Assembly: GCA_028819835.1 (NCBI GenBank)
Contig: JAPPKR010000065.1
Location: forward strand, 1-6,769
DNA length: 6,769 nucleotides
Reading direction: 5' to 3'
From: a bacterium
GTDB lineage: Bacteria; Actinomycetota; Acidimicrobiia; UBA5794; ZC4RG35
Below are positions 1-6,769 of this stretch, piece by piece. Both the position numbers and the translations under genes were made by a program. Each line of letters begins with the position of its first letter. Within the stretch, counting starts at the first letter, position 1. The notes beneath the pieces are model-generated. The model had not been told where the DNA came from. It made no database searches and saw nothing but the letters and a program-made list of their open reading frames with translations.

Positions 1-887
1 TGCAGGCATCCGACTTCGAGGTGCAGGCGATCCGGGAAAGCCTGGGACTGAACAAACCCCTCTATCACCAGTACTGGATTTACATGCAGGGACTGATCCA
101 GGGTGACCTGGGTTTCTCGCTGCGCACCGGCTTCCCCGTCGCCGAAGACATCCGCAACCGCCTCCCGGCCACCGTGGAGATGGTGATCTTTGCCCTGGCC
201 TTCGCTCTTGCGATCGCGCTCCCGCTGGGGGTGTGGGCCGCGGTGCGGAGGGGCAAGCTGGTCGACCGCTTCAGCCGGTTCATCTCCACCCTGGGGGTGG
301 CCATCCCCGACTTCTGGGCGGCCCTCATCCTGGTGTTGATCTTTTTCGTTTTTCTTAGCTGGGCGCCCGCGCCGGTCGGCCGCCTGGACCTCGGGGCCTC
401 CCCTCCCGACGGAACCGGCTTCTACCTATTGGATTCCCTGGTGAGCGGACAGTGGGGAACCTTCAGAAACGCATTGGCGCACATCATCCTCCCCATGATC
501 TCCCTGGGTTTCCCCGCCATCGCGCCCATCACGCGCCTCACCCGCAACGCCACCCTGTCGGTCCTTCAGTCCGACTACATCGCCTTCGGAAGAGCCTCCG
601 GTCTACGGGGGGCTCCCCTATACCTCAAATACGTTCTTCGCAACTCCCTCCCGGGCGCCATAACCATGACCGGCCTGATCTCGGGATACATGATCGGAGG
701 GGCGGTCCTGATAGAGAGAGTCTTCTCCTGGCCGGGGGTGGGCCTTTACGCCTACAACTCCCTGGAGAGGACCGATCATGCCGCCATCCAGGGCGTCGTC
801 CTCCTGTCGGCGGTCACCTACCTGCTGGTGTTCCTGGTAGTGGACCTGCTCCAATCCATAGTCGACCCGCGGGTGAGGTTGAAATGA
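1..887 (+). CDS. dppB: Dpp/Opp-family ABC importer permease DppB, 5'-truncated by the window edge
   Basis: Inner-membrane permease of a peptide/nickel-type ABC importer; it pairs with DppC to form the translocation channel. The frame is open to the window edge (first whole codon at base 3), so the GTG at 21 is an internal valine and not a start. Compared with the usual 305-330 residues, roughly the first 20-40 residues, including TM1, are missing. The segment before the membrane core reads like the family's periplasmic loop (ESLGLNKPLYHQYW, then GDLGFSLRTG). Five hydrophobic helices follow, at about 174-242, 280-362, 470-540, 655-725 and 783-870. The cytoplasmic EAA loop that docks on the ATPases is at about 573-650 (AFGRASGLRG, then LRNSLP). 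The protein ends in the typical DPRVRLK. Its stop overlaps the dppC start as ATGA. The exact substrate (dipeptide, oligopeptide, glutathione, other) cannot be told from the permease; the family assignment is secure. Confidence 0.94.
   Translation, partial: QASDFEVQAIRESLGLNKPLYHQYWIYMQGLIQGDLGFSLRTGFPVAEDIRNRLPATVEMVIFALAFALAIALPLGVWAAVRRGKLVDRFSRFISTLGVAIPDFWAALILVLIFFVFLSWAPAPVGRLDLGASPPDGTGFYLLDSLVSGQWGTFRNALAHIILPMISLGFPAIAPITRLTRNATLSVLQSDYIAFGRASGLRGAPLYLKYVLRNSLPGAITMTGLISGYMIGGAVLIERVFSWPGVGLYAYNSLERTDHAAIQGVVLLSAVTYLLVFLVVDLLQSIVDPRVRLK
875..878 (+). promoter_or_regulatory. Short Shine-Dalgarno (GAGG) for dppC
   Basis: GAGG lies inside the last codons of dppB, five bases before the ATG at 884. 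It is short but at workable spacing, and it supports choosing 884 over the far upstream in-frame ATG at 452. Translation is probably helped by coupling through the ATGA stop/start overlap. Confidence 0.5.
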
Positions 888-1726
888 CGACCAGCGCCGT
901 CAAGAGAAAGTGGGACCGCCGCCTGGTGGTCGGGTTGATCATGTTCGGGGGCATGATCTGCGTGGCGATCTTCGCTCCATTCATCGCCCGCAACGACCCG
1001 TTGGCGATCGACTTCGGAACCCAGTTCCTGGCCCCTTCCGCCGACCACTGGTTCGGCACCGGCAGGTTGGGCTTCGACATCTTCGCCCGGGTGGTCTACG
1101 CGGCCCGGTACGACCTGGTCATCTCCATGTCGGCGGTGTTGATGTCGATAGTGATCGGCCATCCCATCGGGCTGGTGGTCGGGTACCTGGGAGGGCGTGT
1201 CGACTCGCTCACCATGCGGGCCCTCGACGTCATCCAGTCCTTCCCGGCTTTCATACTGGCGGTGGGAGTGCTGGCCGCGTTGGGTGAAGGCGTTTTCAAC
1301 CTGATCCTGGTGATCGGCTTCGTGGGCATACCCACCTTCGTCCGGTTGGTGCGAGCCGAGGTCCGCTCCCTCCGGGAGCATTCCTACGTCGAGGCCGGAC
1401 GGGCGGTGGGCAACTCGCGGACCCGGATCATGTTCCGGTACATCGCACCCGGAACCGTCGGAACGGTCGTCACCCAGGCGGCGATCAGTTGCGGCTGGGC
1501 GATCCTCCTCACCGCCGCCCTGGGGTTCATCGGCCTGGGAGTCCCGCTCCCCGACCCCGAGTGGGGGGCGATGATCGCAGAGGGCGTCGAGGAGATGGTG
1601 GTGGGAGGACGCTGGTGGATCTCGGTGTTCCCCGGCATCGCCATCGCCGTCACGATCTTCTCCCTGAGCCTGATCGGAGAGTCGATCGCCGACCTGGTGG
1701 AGCCGACCAGGAGGAAGTCACGATGA
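884..1726 (+). CDS. dppC: Dpp/Opp-family ABC importer permease DppC
   Basis: Second membrane permease of the importer, partner of DppB. The start at ATG 884 gives 280 aa, the usual DppC length. The frame stays open upstream to an ATG at 452, but that part is only a shadow of dppB. Residues 1-13 are a basic cytoplasmic tail and 14-34 form TM1 (OppC_N region). The motif GTGRLGFD (58-65) matches the family's conserved GTDxxGRD, with changes. Further helices lie at about 80-105, 120-150, 195-220 and 245-270. The EAA loop starts at E170 (EAGRAVGNSRTRIMFRYIAP); it keeps the ATPase-docking glycine but ends in APG where family members usually have LPN. LGFIGLGVPLPDPEWGAM (213-230) is a strong DppC signature. 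Both ends are ATGA overlaps, with dppB and dppD. The family is certain; the transported compound is not. Confidence 0.95.
   Translation: MTTSAVKRKWDRRLVVGLIMFGGMICVAIFAPFIARNDPLAIDFGTQFLAPSADHWFGTGRLGFDIFARVVYAARYDLVISMSAVLMSIVIGHPIGLVVGYLGGRVDSLTMRALDVIQSFPAFILAVGVLAALGEGVFNLILVIGFVGIPTFVRLVRAEVRSLREHSYVEAGRAVGNSRTRIMFRYIAPGTVGTVVTQAAISCGWAILLTAALGFIGLGVPLPDPEWGAMIAEGVEEMVVGGRWWISVFPGIAIAVTIFSLSLIGESIADLVEPTRRKSR
1709..1715 (+). promoter_or_regulatory. Strong Shine-Dalgarno (AGGAGGA) for dppD
   Basis: AGGAGGA lies within the last codons of dppC, seven bases before ATG 1723. It is the best ribosome-binding site in the window and fixes the dppD start against the much longer in-frame extension beginning at 1489. 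Confidence 0.85.
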
Positions 1727-2682
1727 GCGCCCTCCTGGAACTCCACGGGCTCGAGGTCGAGATCGAGGGCCTGCCCATCCTCCGCGGCGTGGACCTCGAG
1801 GTCAGGCCGGGGGAGATACTGGGCGTGGTGGGCGAGACGGGAGCGGGCAAGTCGATGACCGCCCGGTCGATCCTCGATCTCCTGCCTGCCAAAGCCACGC
1901 TCTCCTTCGAGGAGTGCACGTTCGGCGGGGAGGACTTCATTCCGGCCAGGGCGCGCCAACTGGCGCGGGGCCACCGGATAGGTTTCGTTCCCCAACGCCC
2001 CCGCGGGAGCCTCAACCCGGTGTTCCGGGTCGGAAAGCAGATCGTCGACACCCTCCGTCGCCTCCGGGGCATGACCCGGAAGCAAGCCAGGGACGAGGCG
2101 CTCAACCTGCTCCGGTCGGTGCGCATCACCGATCCCGAGCGGGTCTACCGGTCCTATCCCCATGAACTCTCGGGTGGGATGTGCCAACGGGTCTGCATCG
2201 CCATCGCCCTGGCGGGCGAACCCGAACTCATCATCGCCGACGAGCCCACCACGGGCCTTGATGTGACGATCCAGGCCGAGATACTGAAGCTTCTGGGAGA
2301 GGTGATCGCCGAGCACAACGCGGCCGGCATGCTGATCACCCACGACCTGGGAGTGGTCGCCGACGTCTGCGACCGGGTGGCCGTGATGTACGCCGGCCGG
2401 GTCATCAACCTGGGGACGACCGTCGAGATCTACCGGGAGGCGCTCCACCCGTATGCGAATCAACTGGTCTCGATCGCCAGTTCCCTCGACTCCGGCGGCA
2501 CTCCCCAGGAGATCCCCGGACGGGTCCCCAACCCCGGGGACGAACTTGCGGCCTGTGCCTTTGCTCCTCGTTGCTTCCGGGCCGAAGACGACTGCTTCCA
2601 GCAGGAGCCTCCCCTGGTTCAGATCGAAGGTCAGATGGCGTTCTGCCATCATCCGCTGACTTCCGAGGTGGTTTCGGTATGA
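1723..2682 (+). CDS. dppD: Dpp/Opp-family ABC importer ATPase DppD
   Basis: Cytoplasmic ATPase subunit that powers the DppBC channel together with DppF. The start at ATG 1723 gives 319 aa, normal for DppD, and has a strong ribosome-binding site. All ABC motifs are present: Walker A GETGAGKS (37-44), Q-loop Q91 in [11 protein letters not shown], signature LSGGM (149-153), Walker B with D173 and catalytic E174 ([11 protein letters not shown]), and switch H207 (ITHDLGVV). The signature is followed by Cys154 where Arg is common (LSGGMCQR). The C-terminal oligopeptide-transporter domain starts near HPYANQL and holds four cysteines, C278, C284, C291 and C308. This pattern is known in DppD-type ATPases, where a 4Fe-4S cluster has been described; a cluster here is inference. 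It overlaps dppC and dppF by ATGA at both ends. OppD or GsiA-like naming would be equally compatible. Confidence 0.95.
   Translation: MSALLELHGLEVEIEGLPILRGVDLEVRPGEILGVVGETGAGKSMTARSILDLLPAKATLSFEECTFGGEDFIPARARQLARGHRIGFVPQRPRGSLNPVFRVGKQIVDTLRRLRGMTRKQARDEALNLLRSVRITDPERVYRSYPHELSGGMCQRVCIAIALAGEPELIIADEPTTGLDVTIQAEILKLLGEVIAEHNAAGMLITHDLGVVADVCDRVAVMYAGRVINLGTTVEIYREALHPYANQLVSIASSLDSGGTPQEIPGRVPNPGDELAACAFAPRCFRAEDDCFQQEPPLVQIEGQMAFCHHPLTSEVVSV
2665..2671 (+). promoter_or_regulatory. Shine-Dalgarno (GAGGTGG) for dppF
   Basis: GAGGTGG sits seven bases before ATG 2679, within the end of dppD. It supports this start over the upstream in-frame ATG at 2571, which would add residues with no family resemblance. 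Confidence 0.7.
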
Positions 2683-3647
2683 CCGGTCCCTCCGAGACCC
2701 TGGCGCTCAGAGATCTCACCAAGATCTTCCGGATCAAGACCGGCACCTTCCGTCATGCCGACCTGCGGGCGGTCGACGACGTGAGCGTCTCCATAACTCC
2801 GGGGCGGACCCTGGCGGTGGTGGGCGAGTCGGGATCGGGAAAGACCACCCTGGCCAGGTTGATCCTGCGCCTGATCGACCCCACCGAGGGGTCGATACGC
2901 CTGGAGGGCACCGACATCACCCGGATGAAGGGCGCCCAGTTGGAGGACATGCGGGGACGGATGCAGATCGTCTTCCAGGACCCCTACGACTCGTTGTCTC
3001 CCTGGCAGACGGTGGGGCGCACCGTGGCCGAACCGCTCATCCTGCACGAGAACATGTCCATGCAGGACGCCACCGGTCCGGTGGCCGCCATGCTGGAGCG
3101 GGTGGGGCTCAGCCCCGAGCACGCCCGCCGCTATCCCCACGAACTCTCCGGCGGGCAGGCGCAGCGGGTGGGCATCGCCCGGGCGATGATCACCAACCCC
3201 GCGCTGGTGGTGCTGGACGAGCCCACCTCATCGCTCGACATGTCGGTGCAGTCACAGATCCTCCTTTTGCTCCAGTCCCTCCAGGAGGAGCGGAACATCT
3301 CCTATCTGTTCATCTCCCACGACCTGACGGTGGTCCGCTACATCGCCCACGACCTGGCCGTCATGTACCTGGGCAAGGTCGTCGAGTCGGGTCCGGCCGC
3401 CGAGGTCTTCGCGTCCCCTCGCCATCCCTACACCGAGGCGCTGCTCAAGGCAGCCCCCCGCCCCGACCCCCACTACAAGACCGACCACGTCCACCTGCTG
3501 GGAGAGCAACCCTCCGCCCTGGACCGGGCGCCGGGATGCCCCCTGTACGGCAGGTGCCCCATCGCCGAGGACGTTTGCGCCGACACGCCCCAGGAGTTGG
3601 TCGAGATCGAAGCCGGACATCGCGTAGCCTGTTGGAAGCGAACCTAG
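2679..3647 (+). CDS. dppF: Dpp/Opp-family ABC importer ATPase DppF
   Basis: Second cytoplasmic ATPase of the importer; it forms a heterodimer with DppD. The start at ATG 2679 gives 322 aa, typical of DppF/OppF. Motifs: Walker A GESGSGKT (49-56), Q-loop Q100 in VFQDPYDSLSPWQTV (the DppF/OppF form), signature LSGGQAQR (156-163), Walker B with D180 and E181 (VVLDEPTSSLD), and switch H214 (FISHDLTVV). The segment HPYTEALLKAAP opens the C-terminal oligopeptide domain. Four cysteines follow, C287, C293, C300 and C318, with nearly the same spacing as in DppD. Every ATPase residue looks intact, so both sites should be active. The 3' end overlaps the predicted hyuA start by 16 bases, unlike the 4-base overlaps elsewhere. 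DppF and OppF cannot be separated by sequence alone. Confidence 0.95.
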   Translation: MTGPSETLALRDLTKIFRIKTGTFRHADLRAVDDVSVSITPGRTLAVVGESGSGKTTLARLILRLIDPTEGSIRLEGTDITRMKGAQLEDMRGRMQIVFQDPYDSLSPWQTVGRTVAEPLILHENMSMQDATGPVAAMLERVGLSPEHARRYPHELSGGQAQRVGIARAMITNPALVVLDEPTSSLDMSVQSQILLLLQSLQEERNISYLFISHDLTVVRYIAHDLAVMYLGKVVESGPAAEVFASPRHPYTEALLKAAPRPDPHYKTDHVHLLGEQPSALDRAPGCPLYGRCPIAEDVCADTPQELVEIEAGHRVACWKRT

Positions 3648-5683
3648 ATCTCCGCGTCGCCACGGACATAGGCGGCACCTTCACCGACGTGGTGGTGTAC
3701 GACCCCGGTTCGGGAAGGTATTCCACCGCCAAGGCGCCCAGCCGGGTGGACGACCTGGCCGGCGGGGTGATGGACGCACTGGGACTGGTGGTTGACGATC
3801 CGGGGGACGTCGAGTCGTTCGTCCACGGGTCGACGGTGGGGATCAACGCCTTCCTGCAGAGGCGTGGGGAAAGGGTCATCCTCCTGGCCACCGCCGGTGC
3901 CAGCGACGTCTACCACATCGCCCGGGGTAACCGGCTCGACATGTACAACATCCGGTACCGCAAGCCCGAGCCCCTCCTCCCCCGCCGGGACATCATTCCC
4001 ATCGGGGGACGGATCGATTACCAGGGCGCCGAGCTGGCCCCTCTCGACCATGACGATCTTCGCCGGGCGGCCGGGCGGATTCGCTCCGAGGGCGTGCGCT
4101 CGGTGGCCATCGGCTTTTTGTTCTCCTACATGAACCCCGACCATGAACTGGCCGCCGCCGAGGTTCTGAGTGAGCTGGCGCCGGGGGTCTCGGTGTCGCT
4201 CTCCCACCAGGTGGCGACGGAGTGGCGGGAGTACGAACGCACCGCGTCGGCGGTGATGGACGCCTACATCGCTCCCCCCGTCTCCCGCTACATGGCGGAC
4301 CTCTCGACTCGCCTGGCCGACCAGGGGATGCCCGCACCCCTGCGGGTGATGCAGTCGAACGGCGGGATCATCTCCGCCCAGGCGGCGTCCGAGCGACCCC
4401 TGCAGACCCTGTTGTCCGGCCCGGTGGGTGGTGCGGCGGGGGGCGTGGCCCTCGCCGAGGTCCTCGGAAGGCCCAACCTGATCTGTGTCGACCTGGGGGG
4501 AACCAGCTTCGACGTCAGCCTGATCACCGAGGGCCAGGCCGACAGCTCACCCTCGGCTCACCTCGAGGGCCTGCCGGTGCTGATGCCGGTGGTGGACATC
4601 CACACCATCGGCGCCGGCGGCGGATCTCTCGCCTATCTGGAGGCGGGGGGACTCCGGGTGGGCCCGGAGAGCGCGGGGGCCTACCCTGGTCCGGCCTGTT
4701 ACGGACGGGGAGGGACCCAGCCCACTGTCACCGACGCCAACCTGTTCCTGGGCCGGATCGATCCCGACTACTTTCTGGGCGGCAACCTCACCCTGGACAC
4801 CGGAGCGGCGGAAATCGCCCTGGAGACCCTGGGCCGGGACCTGGACCTCGACGGGGACCGGCTGGCGCTGGGGATAATCGAGGTCATCAACGCCAAGATG
4901 TCCCAGGCCATACGGACCCTCACCGTGGAACGCGGGATCGAGCCCCGGGAGTTCAGCCTGGTGGCCTTCGGAGGCGCGGGGCCGATGCATGCGGTGGCCC
5001 TCGCCCAGGAACTGGGAATCAGAGAAGTGATCGTCCCGCCTGACCCGGGCGGCTTCTCGGCCTGGGGGATGCTCCAGTCGGCGGTGCGCCAGGACTTCAG
5101 CGAAGCCTTCTTCCGGGACTTCTCCGACCTGGACACCCAGGACCTGGGGGCCCGGTTCGCCCGGCTCGGCGAAAAGGCCGTCTCGAGCCTGCTGGGAGAA
5201 GGGGTGGCGTCCGATCGCATCTCCCTGGTCCAGCGTCTCGACATGCGCTACCAGGGACAGGAGCACACGCTGACCGTCACCGTGCCCAATGGCGTCTCCC
5301 CCGCCGGGGATGATCGGTTCTCCGCTTTACGCAGGCGATTCGAAGATATCTACGCCACCCGGTACGGTCACTCCAATCCGGAGGCTTCGATGGAGACCGT
5401 GAACCTGCGGCTCACCGCCCTTGGAGATGTGGGACGGCCGCTTCTCCAAGCCAACTATCAGCCGGATCACCCTTCCGAACTGGCGTCCAAGACGACGCCC
5501 GTCCTGTTTTCCACCGGCTTGTTCCCTACCTCCCGGTTCAATCGCCACACCCTGCCTCCGGGATGTTCTATCGACGGCCCCGCCATCGTGGAGGAGTCCA
5601 CCGCCACCACCGTCATCCCGCCTGAAGGCAAGGCCACCATCGACGAGTACGGCTGCTTGATCATCGAGGCCCCTCCGGTATGA
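3632..5683 (+). CDS. hyuA: Hydantoinase A / 5-oxoprolinase-family ATP-binding subunit HyuA
   Basis: ATP-binding subunit of a two-subunit enzyme that, in characterised relatives (N-methylhydantoinase, 5-oxoprolinase, caprolactamase, acetone and acetophenone carboxylases), activates an amide or carbonyl substrate by phosphorylation. From TTG 3632 it is 683 aa, the family's usual size. Motifs: DIGGTFTD (12-19, phosphate loop of the actin-like ATPase fold), HGSTVGIN (65-72), EWREYERT (197-204), MQSNGG (240-245), SGPVGG (262-267), DLGGTSFD (287-294, second phosphate loop), GAGGGS (327-332), GPACYGRGG (353-361), FGGAGPMHA (446-454), DMRYQGQEH (537-545) and GPAIVEE (649-655). The order is N-domain, central Hydantoinase_A domain, C-domain. 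The start is uncertain: the only upstream in-frame ATG (3536) adds an arginine-rich stretch that is a shadow of dppF, and no clear ribosome-binding site precedes TTG 3632. The exact substrate is not identifiable. Confidence 0.92.
   Translation: MEANLDLRVATDIGGTFTDVVVYDPGSGRYSTAKAPSRVDDLAGGVMDALGLVVDDPGDVESFVHGSTVGINAFLQRRGERVILLATAGASDVYHIARGNRLDMYNIRYRKPEPLLPRRDIIPIGGRIDYQGAELAPLDHDDLRRAAGRIRSEGVRSVAIGFLFSYMNPDHELAAAEVLSELAPGVSVSLSHQVATEWREYERTASAVMDAYIAPPVSRYMADLSTRLADQGMPAPLRVMQSNGGIISAQAASERPLQTLLSGPVGGAAGGVALAEVLGRPNLICVDLGGTSFDVSLITEGQADSSPSAHLEGLPVLMPVVDIHTIGAGGGSLAYLEAGGLRVGPESAGAYPGPACYGRGGTQPTVTDANLFLGRIDPDYFLGGNLTLDTGAAEIALETLGRDLDLDGDRLALGIIEVINAKMSQAIRTLTVERGIEPREFSLVAFGGAGPMHAVALAQELGIREVIVPPDPGGFSAWGMLQSAVRQDFSEAFFRDFSDLDTQDLGARFARLGEKAVSSLLGEGVASDRISLVQRLDMRYQGQEHTLTVTVPNGVSPAGDDRFSALRRRFEDIYATRYGHSNPEASMETVNLRLTALGDVGRPLLQANYQPDHPSELASKTTPVLFSTGLFPTSRFNRHTLPPGCSIDGPAIVEESTATTVIPPEGKATIDEYGCLIIEAPPV
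5666..5669 (+). promoter_or_regulatory. Short Shine-Dalgarno (GAGG) for hyuB
   Basis: GAGG inside the last codons of hyuA lies ten bases before ATG 5680. The match is short and the spacing slightly long, so the ATGA overlap probably contributes by coupling. Confidence 0.4.
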
Positions 5684-6769
5684 GTCCCGATCCCATCACC
5701 ATCGAGATCCTCCGCAACGCCTTCATCATGGCGGCCGAGGAGATGAACGCGGCGTTGATCCGCTCCGCCTACACGCCGGTGATCTATGAGTCCAAGGACT
5801 GCGCGGTGGCCCTGATCGACAGCCACCACCGGGTGCTGGGCCAGTCATCGGGAGTGCCGCTGTTCCTGGGGAACCTGGAAGCCTGCACGCTCGGCACCGA
5901 GGAGATGTTCGGACGGTCGGTGTGGAACGAGGGCGACGTCTGGATCATGAACGATCCCTATCTGACCGGCACCCACATGCACGACGTGACGATTTTCGCC
6001 CCCATCTTCTACCGGGGCGACCTGGCGGGTTTTGCCGCCTCCCGCGCCCACTGGCTCGACATCGGCGCCAAGGACCCGGGGGTGCCGATGGACGCCACCG
6101 AGGTCTTCCAGGAGGGTGTGCGCCTGCCGCCCACCCAGGTGATGAGGGGAGGTGAACCGGTGGAGGACATCTGGTCGATCATCGAGAGCAACGTGCGGTT
6201 CCCCAAGTCGGCGATCGGCGACATGAAGGCCCAGTTCGCGGTGTCGGCCATCGGCCAGCATCGGCTCGGCGCCCTGTTCGACCGGTACGGACGGGAAACC
6301 GTGGAGGCGGCCGCCGAGGAGATCTTCCGCCAGAGCGAGAGGCTGGACCGGGAGGCCATCTCGGCCATACCCGACGGTCTCTACACGGCGGAGGGGTGCC
6401 TGGACTCCGACGGGGTGGGAGACGAGCCGGTCTGGATCCGGGTGAAGATCACCGTGGACGGAGAGAACCTGGAGTTCGACCTGACCGGCACCGAGGGTCC
6501 CGGGCAGGGTCCGATCAACTGCGGGGCCGTGCAGACGCTGTCGGCCTGCCGCCTGGCCTTCAAGTACCTGTTCAACTCCCACCAACCCGTGAACGGGGGC
6601 ACGTTCCGGCCCCTGGAGGTGCTGACCAAGCCCGGGTCGATCCTGGCCGCCCGATCGCCGGCGGCCTGCCAGTTCTACTTCACCCCTCTCGGTCTGATGA
6701 TCGATCTGATCTGTTCCGCCCTCTCCCCCGCCCTTCCCGACGCCGTCCCGGCGGCCCACTACGGCGACG
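5680..6769 (+). CDS. hyuB: Hydantoinase B / 5-oxoprolinase-family subunit HyuB, 3'-truncated by the window edge
   Basis: Partner subunit of HyuA; in this superfamily HyuB-type subunits carry the metal-dependent site that completes the reaction on the activated substrate. ATG 5680 overlaps the hyuA stop as ATGA. The frame runs open to the window end, giving 363 whole codons of a protein usually 500-600 aa long, so about a third is missing. The start PITIEILRNAF (5-15) followed by AEEMNAALIRSAY (19-31) is the classic HyuB N-terminus. NDPYLTGTHMHD (91-102) and AHWLDIGAKDPG (123-134) supply the conserved Asp and His residues that are the likely metal ligands (D92, H99, D102, H124, D127 as candidates). 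VFQEGVRLPP (142-151), FDLTGTEGPGQGPINC (around 270) and PVNGGTFRPLEV (around 310) continue the family pattern. No disrupted codon is seen. Hydrolase versus carboxylase function cannot be decided here. Confidence 0.93.
   Translation, partial: MSPDPITIEILRNAFIMAAEEMNAALIRSAYTPVIYESKDCAVALIDSHHRVLGQSSGVPLFLGNLEACTLGTEEMFGRSVWNEGDVWIMNDPYLTGTHMHDVTIFAPIFYRGDLAGFAASRAHWLDIGAKDPGVPMDATEVFQEGVRLPPTQVMRGGEPVEDIWSIIESNVRFPKSAIGDMKAQFAVSAIGQHRLGALFDRYGRETVEAAAEEIFRQSERLDREAISAIPDGLYTAEGCLDSDGVGDEPVWIRVKITVDGENLEFDLTGTEGPGQGPINCGAVQTLSACRLAFKYLFNSHQPVNGGTFRPLEVLTKPGSILAARSPAACQFYFTPLGLMIDLICSALSPALPDAVPAAHYGD

Noticed and set aside
330..362. T-rich tract that could resemble a terminator or promoter
   Set aside because: It has no preceding stem and encodes consecutive Phe, Leu and Val codons of a DppB membrane helix.
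1384..2652. A 422-codon minus-strand open frame opposite dppC and dppD
   Set aside because: It lies opposite two strongly supported genes, its protein is low-complexity and rich in Gly, Arg, Asp and His with no recognisable motif, and long antisense frames are expected in high-GC coding DNA.
3536..3631. N-terminal extension of HyuA starting at ATG 3536
   Set aside because: The 32 extra residues are arginine-rich, unlike any HyuA N-terminus, and are the out-of-frame reading of the cysteine tail of dppF.
3620..3660. Programmed frameshift producing a DppF-HyuA fusion
   Set aside because: No slippery heptamer or obvious downstream stem is visible in the short overlap, and both proteins look complete at their usual lengths.
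4421..4450. G-rich tract in hyuA with possible quadruplex potential
   Set aside because: The runs are uneven and encode the conserved SGPVGG and following small residues, so protein constraint and high GC explain them.
4222..5043. A 273-codon plus-strand open frame in another frame inside hyuA
   Set aside because: It is Arg/Gly/Pro-rich, has no motif and lies wholly within the conserved core of hyuA.
5845..6759. A 304-codon minus-strand open frame opposite hyuB
   Set aside because: It is antisense to a clear HyuB frame that is conserved along its whole length. The predicted protein shows only composition effects of high GC (Gly/His/Arg-rich) and no domain.

Overview
The window is one strand of a high-GC bacterial chromosome and is fully coding. 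Six genes lie head to tail on the plus strand: dppB (5' end cut off by the window edge), dppC, dppD, dppF, hyuA and hyuB (3' end cut off). I see no RNA gene, mobile element, CRISPR array, terminator or minus-strand gene, and no non-coding stretch longer than a few bases. The strong G/C third-position bias, the style of the HyuA/HyuB proteins and their pairing with a Dpp/Opp importer fit an actinobacterial-type genome (Acidimicrobiia-like is a guess) or another high-GC environmental lineage. The sequence alone does not settle the taxon.

Layout: positions 1-2682 encode the two permeases (DppB, DppC) and the first ATPase (DppD) of a peptide/nickel-family ABC importer. Positions 2679-3647 encode the second ATPase (DppF). 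Both ATPases carry complete nucleotide-binding motifs and a four-cysteine C-terminal tail. Positions 3632-5683 encode HyuA and 5680-6769 encode HyuB, the two subunits of an ATP-dependent hydantoinase/oxoprolinase/carboxylase-family enzyme. The substrate-binding protein of the transporter is not in the window and probably lies upstream.

Four of the five gene junctions are ATGA overlaps (884-887, 1723-1726, 2679-2682, 5680-5683), which points to one transcript with coupled translation. The exception is dppF-hyuA, where hyuA has no nearby ATG and most likely starts at TTG 3632 inside the end of dppF. That junction is also the boundary between the transport module and the enzyme module.

The simplest reading is a catabolic operon: the importer brings in a small amide, cyclic amide or modified peptide-like compound, and HyuAB activates it with ATP and opens or carboxylates it in the cytoplasm. 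The substrate cannot be read from sequence; 5-oxoproline, hydantoins, lactams and ketones are all precedents in the HyuAB superfamily. I found no sign of a wholly new system. The points worth a second look are the transporter-enzyme pairing, the start of hyuA and the paired cysteine tails.
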